The translations under genes were made by a program, and so were the position numbers. Positions 26,045 through 35,018 of a stretch of 64,000 nucleotides of DNA are shown in pieces. Position 1 is the stretch's first letter. Each line of letters opens with the position of its first letter. Origin of the DNA: an uncultured Collinsella sp. (lineage in GTDB: Bacteria > Actinomycetota > Coriobacteriia > Coriobacteriales > Coriobacteriaceae); NCBI GenBank assembly GCA_937995345.1, contig CALKKS010000004.1:3875-67874 (forward strand). Direction: 5' to 3'. The notes under the pieces are model-generated. The model did no database searches and had not been told where the DNA came from. It saw nothing but the letters and a program-made list of their open reading frames with translations.

Positions 26045-26094
26045 TCGCTGACGTTGCCAAGACATCGGCGTCAACATGGTTGGCGTTCAAAGAG

Positions 26095-26123
26095 TAGTCA
26101 TTTAAGAACGTCCCCAATGACTA
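26095..26123. repeat. Short palindrome TAGTCATT-N13-AATGACTA
   Basis: Eight-base perfect arms flank TAAGAACGTCCCC. It lies in the glmM-carboxypeptidase gap and resembles a dispersed REP-like unit, though no second copy was seen in this window. Confidence 0.4.
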
Positions 26124-26134
26124 GGTGGAAAAGA

Positions 26135-26164
26135 GGGCGCCGCGGGATAGATCCCGCGGCGCCC
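26135..26164 (-). terminator. Terminator of the M32 carboxypeptidase gene
   Basis: GGGCGCCGCGGGAT and ATCCCGCGGCGCCC are perfect 14-bp arms with a 2-base loop. On the minus strand they are followed by CTTTTCC. Confidence 0.8.
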
Positions 26165-26190
26165 CTTCGCGTTGGCGTGTTGCCTAGGCT

Positions 26191-27765
26191 TTACAGCTCG
26201 TAGAGCGTAGTGAACTTGTCCTGCAGGTAGCTGCAGTAGTAGCGGGCGTCAAAGTCCATGCCGCAGGCACCCTTGATGAGTTCCGGCGCGTCCTTGGCGC
26301 GGCCCCACTGCCAAATGTGCTCGCCCAGCCACGCGCGGACGGGTGCCAGATCGCCGCTCGCGCAGGCACCGGTAAGGTCGACGCCGTCGCGGCACATGGC
26401 CGGCACGAACATGGCGTCGTAGGCGCTGCCCAGCGCATAGGTGGGGAAGTAGCCAAACGAGCCACCGCTCCAGTGCGTATCCTGCAGACAGCCGTGCGTG
26501 TCGTCGGGAACGGGAATGCCCAGGTACTCGTCCATAAAGCGGTTCCAAAGCGCAGGGATATCCTTGGCCGTGGCCTCGCTGGCAAACAGCATGCGCTCGA
26601 TCTGGTAGCGCACCATAATATGCAGCGGGTAGGTGAGTTCGTCGGCCTCGGTGCGGATCAACGACGGCTGCACGATGTTTACGGCTCGGTAGAGCGTGTC
26701 CTCGTCAACGTCGCCGTAGACCTCGGGCGCGTGGCGGCGCAGCACCTGCAGCAGCGGTCCCATAAAGGCGCGGCTGCGGCCCACGGTGTTCTCGAAAAAG
26801 CGGCTCTGGCTCTCGTGGATACCCATGGAGGTGCCGCCCTCCAGGCACGTGCGCGCATAAGCGGGGTTGACGCCCAGTTCGTAGGCGGCATGTCCCGCCT
26901 CGTGGATGATGCTGTAGACGTTGGAGATGCAGTCGTCCTCGTAGATGTGCGTGGCGATGCGCGCGTCACCCACAGAAAAGCCCTCGCTAAACGGGTGCTC
27001 GGTAAAGGCAAGCGTGGTGTCGTCCAGGTCCAGGCCGACAAGCTTCATAAGGTCGAAGCTCATGGCGCGCTGGGCGGCCTCGGGCACGCGGGCGTGCAAA
27101 AAGTCTGCAGCGGGCTGCTGGCCGCGCTCGCCGATGGCGTGCACGAGCGGCACGACCGTGGCCTTGACCTCATCGCAAAACGCGTCGAAGCTCTCGGTGG
27201 AAAGGCCGCGCTCGTACTGGTCGAGCCAAACATCGTATGGGTCGCGCTTGGGGTCCATGAGCTCGGCCTGATGCTTAAGCTGGGCGACGATTCTATCCAC
27301 ATAGGGCTCAAAGCTTGCCCAGTCATTGGCCGTCTTGGCCTTGTGCCACACGGCGTCGGCCTCGCAGGTGAGCCTGGTCCAGGCCTCGGCCTCCTCGGTG
27401 GGAATGGCGCTTGCCTCGCGCTGGTCGCGGCCGAGCACGCGGATCTCGTCGAGCAGCTGCGGGTCGTCGATCTTGCCGCCGGCGACGGTCTCGCGTGCCA
27501 GCGAGCGCACAAGCTCGACAGACTTTTTGCTGGTCAGCAGCTTGTGATGCTCGCCTGCAAGGGTACTCATGGCGTCGGCGCGGGCGGCGGCGCCGTTGGC
27601 GGGGGCGATGGTCGCGCCGTCAAACTCGGCAATCTTGAGCAGGTACTCGCGGGTCCACAGCTTGCCCTCGAGCTTGCGGAATTTTTTGACGGCCTTATCG
27701 ACCTTCATGCCTTTGGATGTCTTGCCCGCTGCAGGCTCGGCCTTCTTATCGAGTTTCTTTCCCAT
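26191..27765 (-). CDS. Carboxypeptidase M32 (thermostable carboxypeptidase 1 family)
   Basis: The 524-residue product matches M32 peptidases (about 500). The zinc site reads HEAGHAAYELG (HExxH, with Ala where HEFGH is usual), followed by the family block MGIHESQSRFFEN. The later HIMVRYQIERMLF and WNRFMDEYLGIPVPDD segments are also typical. A 25-residue Lys-rich N-terminal extension precedes the fold. It removes C-terminal residues from peptides, probably in the cytoplasm. The gene is divergent from the pheS T-box leader and ends at its own terminator. Confidence 0.93.
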   Translation of the reverse strand: MGKKLDKKAEPAAGKTSKGMKVDKAVKKFRKLEGKLWTREYLLKIAEFDGATIAPANGAAARADAMSTLAGEHHKLLTSKKSVELVRSLARETVAGGKIDDPQLLDEIRVLGRDQREASAIPTEEAEAWTRLTCEADAVWHKAKTANDWASFEPYVDRIVAQLKHQAELMDPKRDPYDVWLDQYERGLSTESFDAFCDEVKATVVPLVHAIGERGQQPAADFLHARVPEAAQRAMSFDLMKLVGLDLDDTTLAFTEHPFSEGFSVGDARIATHIYEDDCISNVYSIIHEAGHAAYELGVNPAYARTCLEGGTSMGIHESQSRFFENTVGRSRAFMGPLLQVLRRHAPEVYGDVDEDTLYRAVNIVQPSLIRTEADELTYPLHIMVRYQIERMLFASEATAKDIPALWNRFMDEYLGIPVPDDTHGCLQDTHWSGGSFGYFPTYALGSAYDAMFVPAMCRDGVDLTGACASGDLAPVRAWLGEHIWQWGRAKDAPELIKGACGMDFDARYYCSYLQDKFTTLYEL

Positions 27766-27899
27766 ACCATATCCTTGATCTCGTGAGCCGAGCGCTTCGG
27801 GTGGGCGCGCGGCCAGTTTGCACAGCTACCCGCCTTGTACCCAGTGCGAACAAAACGGAACGCGGCGATATGCTCGCGGAATGTGTTATCCTATAGCCC

Positions 27900-28180
27900 A
27901 ATGCGTTGACGGAGAGGGTTTTGCCCGCCGCGTCGCCGGCAAGAGAGGGAAGGTCATGGGCTGCAAGCCTTCCTGCGGTGACAAGGGCCAAGCGTTCACT
28001 CCCGAGCAGCGACCTCAACGGGCGCGCGGCCAGCGGCGGCGAAGCCCCAGTAGGGAAGCCGTGAGCCTCGCGATAAGGGGCGCAGAGTGGGCACGGCGGG
28101 CCAGACATCCGCCGGGTCAAACAAGGTGGTACCGCGGAATTCAACCGTCCTTGGGCAATACACATGCCCGAGGACGGTTT
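27900..28180 (+). promoter_or_regulatory. T-box leader of pheS-pheT (transcription-terminating type)
   Basis: The T-box core AAGGTGGTACCGCGG lies at 28123-28137. A terminator follows: ACCGTCCTTGGGCA pairs with TGCCCGAGGACGGT (28145-28172) and runs into TTTTTT. Upstream, about 200 bases can form a stem I, and TTC at 27995-27997, flanked by A, is a plausible specifier for phenylalanine. Uncharged tRNA-Phe would bind and switch the core to an antiterminator, raising PheST when charging fails. The specifier assignment is inference; the core and terminator are clear. Confidence 0.88.
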
Positions 28181-28268
28181 TTTGTTACCGAACCGGGCCG
28201 CACATCCGCAGCACCGGGTGGCTCCAGCCGCCGTGGCAAGTGGATGCGCGAGAGACGAAAGGGAAGAC

Positions 28269-29345
28269 ATGAGTCTGATTGATGATCTGGTCAAACTCGA
28301 GGAAGAGGCCAAGGAGCTCGTCGCAGGCGCCGACGATGCCGCCAAACTCGAGGCTGCGCGCGTTGAGCTGCTCGGTCGCAAGGGCCGCATCACCGGCCTG
28401 ATGCGCATGATGGGCAAGCTCGCCCCCGAGGATCGTCCCATGATGGGCAAGCGCGCCAACGAGATGCGCCAGCTGATCGAGGGCATGCTCGACGAGCGCA
28501 CCACCGAGATGAAGGCTGCCGCCCTCAAGCACGCACTCGAGCACGAAGCCGTCGACATCACGCTGCCGGGCATCCGTCCGCAGATCGGCCACCAGCACCT
28601 GATCAAGCAGATCATCGAGGAGGCCGAGGACATCTTCTGCGGTATCGGCTACACCGTCGAGTCCGGCCCCATGGTCGACACCTCCTACTACAACTTCACC
28701 GCGCTCAACGCCCCCATGGATCACCCGAGCCGCTCGGCCCGCGACACGTTCTACGTGGTCGACAACAACCCCGGCAGCGTCGCGCACCCCGAGGCCCACG
28801 CCCACGGCGAGTCCGACGTGCTGCTGCGCACCCAGACCTCGGGCGTGCAGATCCACACCATGGAGTCGCAAAAGCCGCCCATCTACATGATCTGCCCGGG
28901 CACCGTCTACCGTCCTGACACGGCCGATGCCTGCCACCTGCCGCAGTTCAACCAGATCGAGGGCCTGGTCGTCGACGAGGGCATCACCTTTGGCGATCTT
29001 AAGGGTACGCTCGACTACTTTGTTAAGTGCATGTTTGGCGAGGATCGCAAGACGCGTTACCGCCCGCACTTCTTCCCCTTCACCGAGCCTTCCTGCGAGG
29101 TGGACGTGAGCTGCCACGTGTGCGGCGGCAAGGGCTGCAACTTCTGCAAGCACAGCGGCTGGATCGAGATCCTGGGCTGCGGCATGGTCGACCCCAACGT
29201 CCTGATCAACTGCGGCATCGACCCCGAGAAGTACACCGGCTTCGCCTTTGGCATTGGCGCCGAGCGCGTCGCGGCCCTGCGCTACGACCTGCCGGACCTG
29301 CGAACGCTCATGACTGGCGATATGCGCTTCCTGAACCAATTTTAA
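28269..29345 (+). CDS. pheS: Phenylalanine-tRNA ligase alpha subunit
   Basis: The 358-residue product has the N-terminal coiled coil and the class II core. Recognisable blocks are HPARDxF-like HPSRSARDTF, LRTQTSGVQIHTM (motif 2 region), RPDTADACHLPQFNQIEGLVVDE and the C-terminal GFAFGIGAERVAALRY (motif 3). An internal four-cysteine insertion, CHVCGGKGCNFCKHSG, is seen in many PheS. ATG 28269 follows GAAAGGGAAGAC; an in-frame upstream start at 28164 lies in the T-box terminator and is rejected. It forms the heterotetramer with PheT and is controlled by the T-box. Confidence 0.96.
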   Translation: MSLIDDLVKLEEEAKELVAGADDAAKLEAARVELLGRKGRITGLMRMMGKLAPEDRPMMGKRANEMRQLIEGMLDERTTEMKAAALKHALEHEAVDITLPGIRPQIGHQHLIKQIIEEAEDIFCGIGYTVESGPMVDTSYYNFTALNAPMDHPSRSARDTFYVVDNNPGSVAHPEAHAHGESDVLLRTQTSGVQIHTMESQKPPIYMICPGTVYRPDTADACHLPQFNQIEGLVVDEGITFGDLKGTLDYFVKCMFGEDRKTRYRPHFFPFTEPSCEVDVSCHVCGGKGCNFCKHSGWIEILGCGMVDPNVLINCGIDPEKYTGFAFGIGAERVAALRYDLPDLRTLMTGDMRFLNQF

Positions 29346-29525
29346 GTTGACCTGTCCCGGCGGCTTCCCGAGCCACCGCACCTTGCCTTTCAATCGTCGG
29401 TTGCGTACCTAAGTACGCGGCCCTCCTCTTTCAAGGCAATCTGCGGCACCTCGGAAACCCGTCTCCGTAGCTGGAGTTTTCCGTCTGTTTATTGCAGGCG
29501 TTACAGATGAAAGGAGACCAGTTAG
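29346..29525. repeat. pheS-pheT spacer with a long imperfect hairpin
   Basis: GCTTCCCGAGCCACCGCACC and TTGCCTTTCAA on the left face TTCAAGGCAATCTGCGGCACC and CGGAAAC on the right as imperfect inverted arms. GCGTAC-CTAA-GTACGC lies in the loop (29403-29418). It has no T tract. It may be an mRNA-stabilising or processing structure, or a dispersed intergenic palindrome. Confidence 0.6.
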
Positions 29526-31979
29526 ATGCGCGTTTCTTACGACTGGCTCAAGACCATGATCGATATTCCGGAGGATCCCAAGACTCTTTCGGACGAATAT
29601 ATCCGTACCGGCACCGAGGTCGAGGCGATCGACACCGTGGGCGAGTCCTTCGACCACGTGGTGACCGCCAAGGTACTCACCAAGACCCCTCACCCCGATA
29701 GCGACCACATGTATGTGTGCTCGGTCGACGTGGGTGACAAGAACCTCGACGCCGACGGCAACCCCGCTCCACTGCAGATCGTCTGCGGCGCGCAGAACTT
29801 TGAGGCCGGCGACCACATCGTCACGGCCATGATCGGCGCCGTGCTGCCCGGCGACGTCAAGATCAAGAAGAGCAAGCTTCGCGGCGTCGTGTCCATGGGC
29901 ATGAACTGCTCTGCACGCGAGCTCGGCCTGGGCGGCGACCACTCCGGCATTATGATCCTGCCCGAGGATACGCCCTGCGGCATGCCGTTTGCCGAGTACG
30001 TGGGCTCGAGCGATACCGTGCTCGACTGCGAGATCACGCCCAACCGCCCCGACTGCCTGTCCATGATCGGCATGGCCCGCGAGACCGGCGCCATCTTCGA
30101 CCGCGATTTCCACGTTGAGCTGCCCACCATCAAGGCCGAGACCGGCCGCGCGACCGATGACGAGCTTTCCGTCGAGATCGCCGACGAGGGCCTGTGCGAC
30201 CGCTACGTCGCCCGCATCGTGCGCAACGTGAAGGTCGGTCCGTCGCCCGACTGGATGGTCAAGCGCCTCAACGCCCTGGGCGTGCGCCCGCACAACAACA
30301 TCGTCGACATCACCAACTACGTGATGATGCTCACCGGTCAGCCGCTGCACGCCTTTGACCTAGACACCTTTGCCGAGCGCGAGGGCCGTCGTCGCGTGGT
30401 GGTCCGCGCTGCCCAGCAGGACGAGAAGTTCACGACGCTCGACGGCGAGGAGCGTACGCTCGACGCCGGCATGGGCCTTATCACCGACGGCGAGCGCCCC
30501 GTGGCGCTGGCCGGCGTTATGGGCGGCATGGATTCCGAGATCGAGGACGACACCGTCGACGTGATGGTCGAGAGCGCCTGCTTCAACGCCGGTCGCACCT
30601 CGCACACCAGCCGCGACCTGTCGCTGATCTCCGACGCCTCCATTCGCTTTGAGCGCCAGGTCGACGAGACCGGCTGCGTGGACGTCGCCAACGTCACGTG
30701 CGCGCTCATCGAGGAGATCGCCGGCGGCGAGGTTGCTCCCGGCTATGTCGACGTGTTCCCCGCGCCCAAGACCATCGACAGCATTAAGCTGCGCCTGGCC
30801 CGCGTGCGCGCCATCTGCGGTGCCGACATCGAGCCCGACTTTATCGAGCGCTCGCTCACCCGCCTGGGCTGCACCGTCGAGCGCGACGGCGAGGACTTTA
30901 TGGTCACGCCGCCGAGCTTCCGCCCCGATCTGCCGCGCGAGATCGACCTGATCGAGGAGGTCCTGCGCCTGTGGGGCATGGGTCGCGTGACGGCGACCAT
31001 CCCGGCTGCCAAGAACCACATCGGCGGCCTGACCCGCGAGCAGAAGCTCACCCGTAAGGTCGGTGAGATCCTGCGCGCCTGCGGCCTCAACGAGACCACG
31101 ACCTTTGGCTTTGCCGCCCCGGGCGACCTGGAGAAGATCGGCATGTCCACCGAGGGCCGCGGCTGCCCCGTGGTGCTCATGAACCCGCTGGTAGCCGAGC
31201 AGACCGAGATGCGTCGCTCGCTGCTGCCGGGCCTGCTGCAGTCCGTGGCCTACAACGAGGCCCACGGCACGCCCAACGTGCACCTGTACGAGGTCGGCAG
31301 CCTGTTCCACGGCCGCGAGAACGCCAGCCTGCCCAAGGAGACCAAGTCCGTGGCGGGCGTGCTCTCGGGTCAGTGGAGCGAGCAGTCCTGGAACATGAAG
31401 TACCGTAAGCTGCGTTTCTTCTTTGGCAAGGGCATTGTCGAGGAGCTGCTTGCCCAGCTGCGCATCGAGAAGGTTCGCTTCCGTCCCGTCGAGGGCGAGG
31501 GCTATGCCTTCCTGCAGCCGGGTCGTGCGGCCGAGGTGCTCTCGGGCGGTACCGTGCTGGGCTGGGTCGGCGAGATCCATCCCGAGGCACGCGAGGCCTG
31601 CGGCATCGATGAAGTCGTCGTGGCATTTGAGCTCGACCTGGACAAGCTGATCAAGGGCGCTCGCAACCAGGAGAACTACCGCGAGTTCTCGCAGTATCCG
31701 GCCGTTGAGCACGACCTTGCTATCGTGGTCGATAACACTGTGACCTGCGAGGATCTTGAGCGCCGTATTACCAGCGCCGGCGGCAAGCTGCTCGAGGGCG
31801 TGCGCCTGTTCGACGTCTACCGCGATCCCATCCGCATCGGAGCGGGCAAGAAGTCCATGGCCTTTGCGCTTACGTATCGCTCCGACGACCACACGCTCAC
31901 CAGCGAAGAGGTCGAGAAGGCGCACCAGAAGATTGTCACCAAGGTGTGCAAGGGCGTAAACGGCGAGGTCCGCGGCTAG
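29526..31979 (+). CDS. pheT: Phenylalanine-tRNA ligase beta subunit
   Basis: The 817-residue length is normal. The N-terminal MRVSYDWLKTMID leads into a tRNA-binding OB fold (about residues 40-155, TPHPDSDHMYVCSVDVG). B3/B4 editing-domain sequence follows (NIVDITNYVMMLTGQPLHAFD), then the B5 domain, the catalytic-like core (RRSLLPGLLQSVAYNEAHG) and the C-terminal ferredoxin-fold anticodon-binding domain (FSQYPAVEHDLAIVVD). AAAGGAGACC precedes the ATG. PheT carries the editing site that hydrolyses Tyr-tRNA-Phe. Co-transcription with pheS from the T-box leader is likely despite the 180-bp spacer. Confidence 0.96.
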   Translation: MRVSYDWLKTMIDIPEDPKTLSDEYIRTGTEVEAIDTVGESFDHVVTAKVLTKTPHPDSDHMYVCSVDVGDKNLDADGNPAPLQIVCGAQNFEAGDHIVTAMIGAVLPGDVKIKKSKLRGVVSMGMNCSARELGLGGDHSGIMILPEDTPCGMPFAEYVGSSDTVLDCEITPNRPDCLSMIGMARETGAIFDRDFHVELPTIKAETGRATDDELSVEIADEGLCDRYVARIVRNVKVGPSPDWMVKRLNALGVRPHNNIVDITNYVMMLTGQPLHAFDLDTFAEREGRRRVVVRAAQQDEKFTTLDGEERTLDAGMGLITDGERPVALAGVMGGMDSEIEDDTVDVMVESACFNAGRTSHTSRDLSLISDASIRFERQVDETGCVDVANVTCALIEEIAGGEVAPGYVDVFPAPKTIDSIKLRLARVRAICGADIEPDFIERSLTRLGCTVERDGEDFMVTPPSFRPDLPREIDLIEEVLRLWGMGRVTATIPAAKNHIGGLTREQKLTRKVGEILRACGLNETTTFGFAAPGDLEKIGMSTEGRGCPVVLMNPLVAEQTEMRRSLLPGLLQSVAYNEAHGTPNVHLYEVGSLFHGRENASLPKETKSVAGVLSGQWSEQSWNMKYRKLRFFFGKGIVEELLAQLRIEKVRFRPVEGEGYAFLQPGRAAEVLSGGTVLGWVGEIHPEAREACGIDEVVVAFELDLDKLIKGARNQENYREFSQYPAVEHDLAIVVDNTVTCEDLERRITSAGGKLLEGVRLFDVYRDPIRIGAGKKSMAFALTYRSDDHTLTSEEVEKAHQKIVTKVCKGVNGEVRG

Positions 31980-32091
31980 GGCTTGCGCCGGGAGCGTAGG
32001 GCCTGATGGCGGTTGCTGCGGAGCCCTGCGCGACCGCGGTGTTCGGAATAAGGCACCGTTGACCCTGCATATATGACACGTGCATTACATA

Positions 32092-32125
32092 ACGGCGTGC
32101 TGCTTTTGTGGCGGCGCGCCGTTTT
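32092..32125 (+). terminator. Terminator after pheT
   Basis: ACGGCGTGCTGC pairs with GCGGCGCGCCGT (two G-U pairs) around TTTTGTG and runs into TTTT. Confidence 0.8.
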
Positions 32126-32127
32126 GC

Positions 32128-32171
32128 TATCATAGCTTGCGGCGTGTTACGAATATGACATTACGTAACAC
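32128..32171 (+). promoter_or_regulatory. Promoter and NikR-style operator of the cbiMQO genes
   Basis: TATCAT at 32128-32133 is a good minus-10 box. Just downstream, GTGTTACG (32144-32151) and CGTAACAC (32164-32171) are perfect inverted arms spaced by 12 bp. Counted as 6-bp half sites this is a 6-N16-6, 28-bp layout, the geometry of NikR operators. A repressor bound there would cover the start of transcription, consistent with nickel-dependent repression of uptake. Confidence 0.7.
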
Positions 32172-32227
32172 TGGCAAGGTGATTCAAGCGGCGCTGCAAT
32201 TCCGTGCGCCGATACCGGGAGGCGTAT

Positions 32228-33310
32228 ATGCACATTCCAGACAACTACCTGTCCCCGCAGACCGATGCCGTTATGGCGGTGGCGATGGTGCCCGTATGGG
32301 TGCACTGCATCAAGAAAGTACGCGCCACGCTCGATCGCGAGCATATGGCCTTTCTGGGTATTTGCGCTGCGTTCTCCTTTTTGCTCATGATGTTTAACGT
32401 TCCGCTGCCCGGCGGCACCACGGGCCACGCCGTCGGCGGCGCACTCATCGCGCTGTTGCTGGGCCCCGAGGCCGCGGCTATCGCTGTCTCGGTCGCGCTG
32501 GCGCTGCAGGCGCTGCTGTTTGGCGACGGCGGCGTTCTGTCCTTTGCCGCCAACTGCTTTAACATGGCCTTTGTGCTGCCGTTTACCGCTGCTATCGTGT
32601 TCCGTGCGCTCAACAGCCGTCTGCACGACAAGAGCTGGGGCACCTCGGTTTCTGCCATCGTGAGCGGTTGGGTCGGTCTGTGTCTGGCGGCCCTGTGCGC
32701 GGCGATCGAGTTTGGTATTCAGCCGATGCTCTTTACCAACGCTTCGGGCGCGCCGCTGTACTGCCCCTTCCCGCTGTCCGTGGCTATTCCGGCCATGTTG
32801 ATCCCGCATATGCTGGTTGCCGGTGTGGTCGAGGGCGTGGCGACGGCCGCGATCTACGGCTTTATCAAGAAGACGGCGCCGGGCGTTATCGTCGGCCCCG
32901 AGGCCGCCGATGGCCAGCTTGTCGCCGATGGTATTGCCAAGAAGACTTCCCTGATTCCCACGCTCATTCTGGTCGCCGTGCTTGTCGTGGCCACGCCGCT
33001 GGGCCTGCTGGCCACGGGTGACGCCTGGGGCGAGTGGGACGCTGAGGGCGCCGCGACCGCCGTTCAGGAGGCTGGTGACGACAGCCTGCAGGTTTCGGTC
33101 GGCCTCGATACCCCGACCTTTGCCGATGCCCTGCCCACGGGCGATTATCTGCAGGCCTATTCCGAGGAGCAGGGCCTTGGCTTTGCCGGCCAGGCCGCGA
33201 TGTATATTCTTTCGGGCGTAATTGGCGTGGCGGTGCTCACCATCGCATTCCGTCTGGTCTCGCTGACGGTCAAGGAAAGCGGTGCTCATGGCAATAGCCG
33301 AGCTGCCTAG
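32228..33310 (+). CDS. cbiM: ECF-type nickel/cobalt transporter S component, CbiM with a fused CbiN-like domain
   Basis: The 360-residue product begins MHIPDNYLSP, the conserved N terminus of CbiM/NikM, where Met1, His2 and a later His coordinate the metal. About six spans follow with PLPGGTTGHAVGG, a family signature. After residue 250 there is a further span, an extracytoplasmic loop (about 275-325) and a last span, matching a fused CbiN/NikN-like unit. ATG 32228 follows GGGAGGCG. The NikR-style operator upstream favours nickel over cobalt as substrate; sequence alone cannot settle that. Confidence 0.92.
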   Translation: MHIPDNYLSPQTDAVMAVAMVPVWVHCIKKVRATLDREHMAFLGICAAFSFLLMMFNVPLPGGTTGHAVGGALIALLLGPEAAAIAVSVALALQALLFGDGGVLSFAANCFNMAFVLPFTAAIVFRALNSRLHDKSWGTSVSAIVSGWVGLCLAALCAAIEFGIQPMLFTNASGAPLYCPFPLSVAIPAMLIPHMLVAGVVEGVATAAIYGFIKKTAPGVIVGPEAADGQLVADGIAKKTSLIPTLILVAVLVVATPLGLLATGDAWGEWDAEGAATAVQEAGDDSLQVSVGLDTPTFADALPTGDYLQAYSEEQGLGFAGQAAMYILSGVIGVAVLTIAFRLVSLTVKESGAHGNSRAA

Positions 33311-34124
33311 TTGGCTTGCGGCCGAGGAGCGATACGAGCCCGCGGGCGCTCGCCATCGCGTGATGCAAAAGAATGTCCTGCACCTGGCGAGCCTGCTTGA
33401 ACGGGTTCGCCTGGGTGGAGGCGCGCACGAGGGCGGGTCGATGGTCGACCGCGCCCTTTCTTGCGTTTCGGCTCCGGTGCGCCTGGTAGGGATGTTCGTT
33501 TGCGTCCTGTGCGTGTGTCTGACGCAAAGCCCGCTGTACCTGATGCTGATGGCGGCGATCGCGTTGGTGCTCGTTGCCGTGCGCCCCGCACGCGGGCTGC
33601 GGGCAACCTTCGTACCGGCGCTTGGCGCTGCGGGGCTCGCGGTGGTTCTGGCGATGCCTGCCCTGCTGCTGGGCGCGTCTGCCACGGGCGCCATGCTCAA
33701 GATTGCGCTCAAGACCTTCATTAATGTGTCGCTGGTGCTGGGCGTTTCGTGGACGCTTACCTGGAGCCGCATGTCGGCGGCGCTCAAAATGCTGCACCTG
33801 CCCGATGAGGTCATCTTTACTTTCGATATGGCGCTCAAGCATATCGAGGTGCTGGGACGCACGGCGCACGATCTGTGCGAATCGGTCATGCTGCGCAGCG
33901 TCGGTTCCGCGCCTGCGGGTTTTTCGCGCACCGACTCGCTGGCGGGTATCATGGGCATGACGTTTATCAAGGCGATGGAATGCAGCCGCGCGATGGACGA
34001 GGCCATGCTTTGCCGCGGCTTTGCCGGCGTGTATCCGGCGCCTGCACGCGCCGGGTTTGGCTGGCGCGATGCGATCTATGCGGCCGGCGTGGCGCTGCTG
34101 GCAGTGTTGTGCGCCGTGCTGTAG
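33288..34124 (+). CDS. cbiQ: ECF transporter transmembrane (T) component, CbiQ/NikQ
   Basis: The 278-residue product has 5-6 membrane spans and the coupling motif ECSRAMDEAMLCRGF in its C-terminal third (the EAxxxRGF-type helix that docks on the ATPase). ATG 33288 has AAGGAAAG upstream; a GTG at 33282 is an alternative. The start lies inside the end of cbiM, so the two are translationally coupled. The protein links the metal-binding CbiM to the ATPase CbiO in the membrane. Confidence 0.9.
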   Translation: MAIAELPSWLAAEERYEPAGARHRVMQKNVLHLASLLERVRLGGGAHEGGSMVDRALSCVSAPVRLVGMFVCVLCVCLTQSPLYLMLMAAIALVLVAVRPARGLRATFVPALGAAGLAVVLAMPALLLGASATGAMLKIALKTFINVSLVLGVSWTLTWSRMSAALKMLHLPDEVIFTFDMALKHIEVLGRTAHDLCESVMLRSVGSAPAGFSRTDSLAGIMGMTFIKAMECSRAMDEAMLCRGFAGVYPAPARAGFGWRDAIYAAGVALLAVLCAVL

Positions 34125-34147
34125 GCGCTGCTGGTTCCGGCTGGGGG

Positions 34148-34939
34148 ATGCAAATAGGGAAGGGCGACGTTTTGACGATCGATATGAATAGTGCGGCGGG
34201 CACGAACGGTGCGGGCGCCGAGGTCGCGCCGCTCATCGAGCTGCGCGACGTGGTGTTCTCCTATGCGGGGCATACGGTGGTCGACGGCGTTTCGCTGCAG
34301 GTGGACCGTGGGGAGCTCGTTGCTCTGCTTGGTCCCAACGGTTGCGGCAAGACGACGATCATGCGCCTTATCAACGGCCTTGAGCTCGCCGACGCAGGAG
34401 CATACCTGTTTGACGGGCATACGGTCGATGCGGCGTTTCTAAAGGATTCCGCGGCCGCTCAGCGTTTTCATCAGCGCGTGGGCTTTGTGTTCCAGAACGC
34501 CGATGCTCAGCTGTTCTGCGCCACGGTGGGCGAGGAAGTCGCTTTTGGTCCGGCTCAAATGGGGTTGCCGGCGGGCGAGCTCGAGCGCCGCGCGCGCGAT
34601 GCCATGGGGCTGTTTCAAGTTGCCGATCTGGTCGATGCCTCGCCCTATCAGCTTTCGGGCGGGCAGAAGAAGCGCGTGGCGCTGGCTGCCGTCGTGTCGA
34701 TGAACCCGGATATCTTGGTCCTCGACGAGCCTACTAACGGACTTGACGAGGACTCGTGCGACATCGTGGTCAACTTTTTGCTGGCCTACGTCGCTGCCGG
34801 TAAGACGGTCTTGATGAGCACGCATCACCAGGATTTGGTGCGACGCCTAGGAGCCCGTGCAGTCTATATCGATCGATATCACCATGTGGTCGAGGCACCT
34901 TCGCCGTCGTATGGAACCGAAAGCGGTGCTACGGACTAG
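34148..34939 (+). CDS. cbiO: ECF transporter ATPase component, CbiO/NikO
   Basis: A standard ABC ATPase: Walker A LGPNGCGKTT, Q-loop FQNADAQLF, signature QLSGGQKKRVA, Walker B ILVLDEPTNGLD and switch His in STHHQD. FQNxDxQLF is characteristic of CbiO-type ECF ATPases. The listed start is ATG 34148, which sits right against its G-rich upstream sequence; TTG 34172 or ATG 34184, behind AGGGAAGGG, are possible true starts. It ends the three-gene uptake operon. Confidence 0.93.
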   Translation: MQIGKGDVLTIDMNSAAGTNGAGAEVAPLIELRDVVFSYAGHTVVDGVSLQVDRGELVALLGPNGCGKTTIMRLINGLELADAGAYLFDGHTVDAAFLKDSAAAQRFHQRVGFVFQNADAQLFCATVGEEVAFGPAQMGLPAGELERRARDAMGLFQVADLVDASPYQLSGGQKKRVALAAVVSMNPDILVLDEPTNGLDEDSCDIVVNFLLAYVAAGKTVLMSTHHQDLVRRLGARAVYIDRYHHVVEAPSPSYGTESGATD

Positions 34940-35018
34940 TTGCTGCGTAGAGCGTGCGTAGCCGCCCGCGCGGCTTTGCCGTGATGGTATAGTTATCCAG
35001 GTTTTTATGGGGGTGGCT

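Noticed and set aside
32041..32227. Cobalamin riboswitch before cbiM
   Set aside because: The leader is too short and lacks a B12 box; a NikR-style operator explains the region better.
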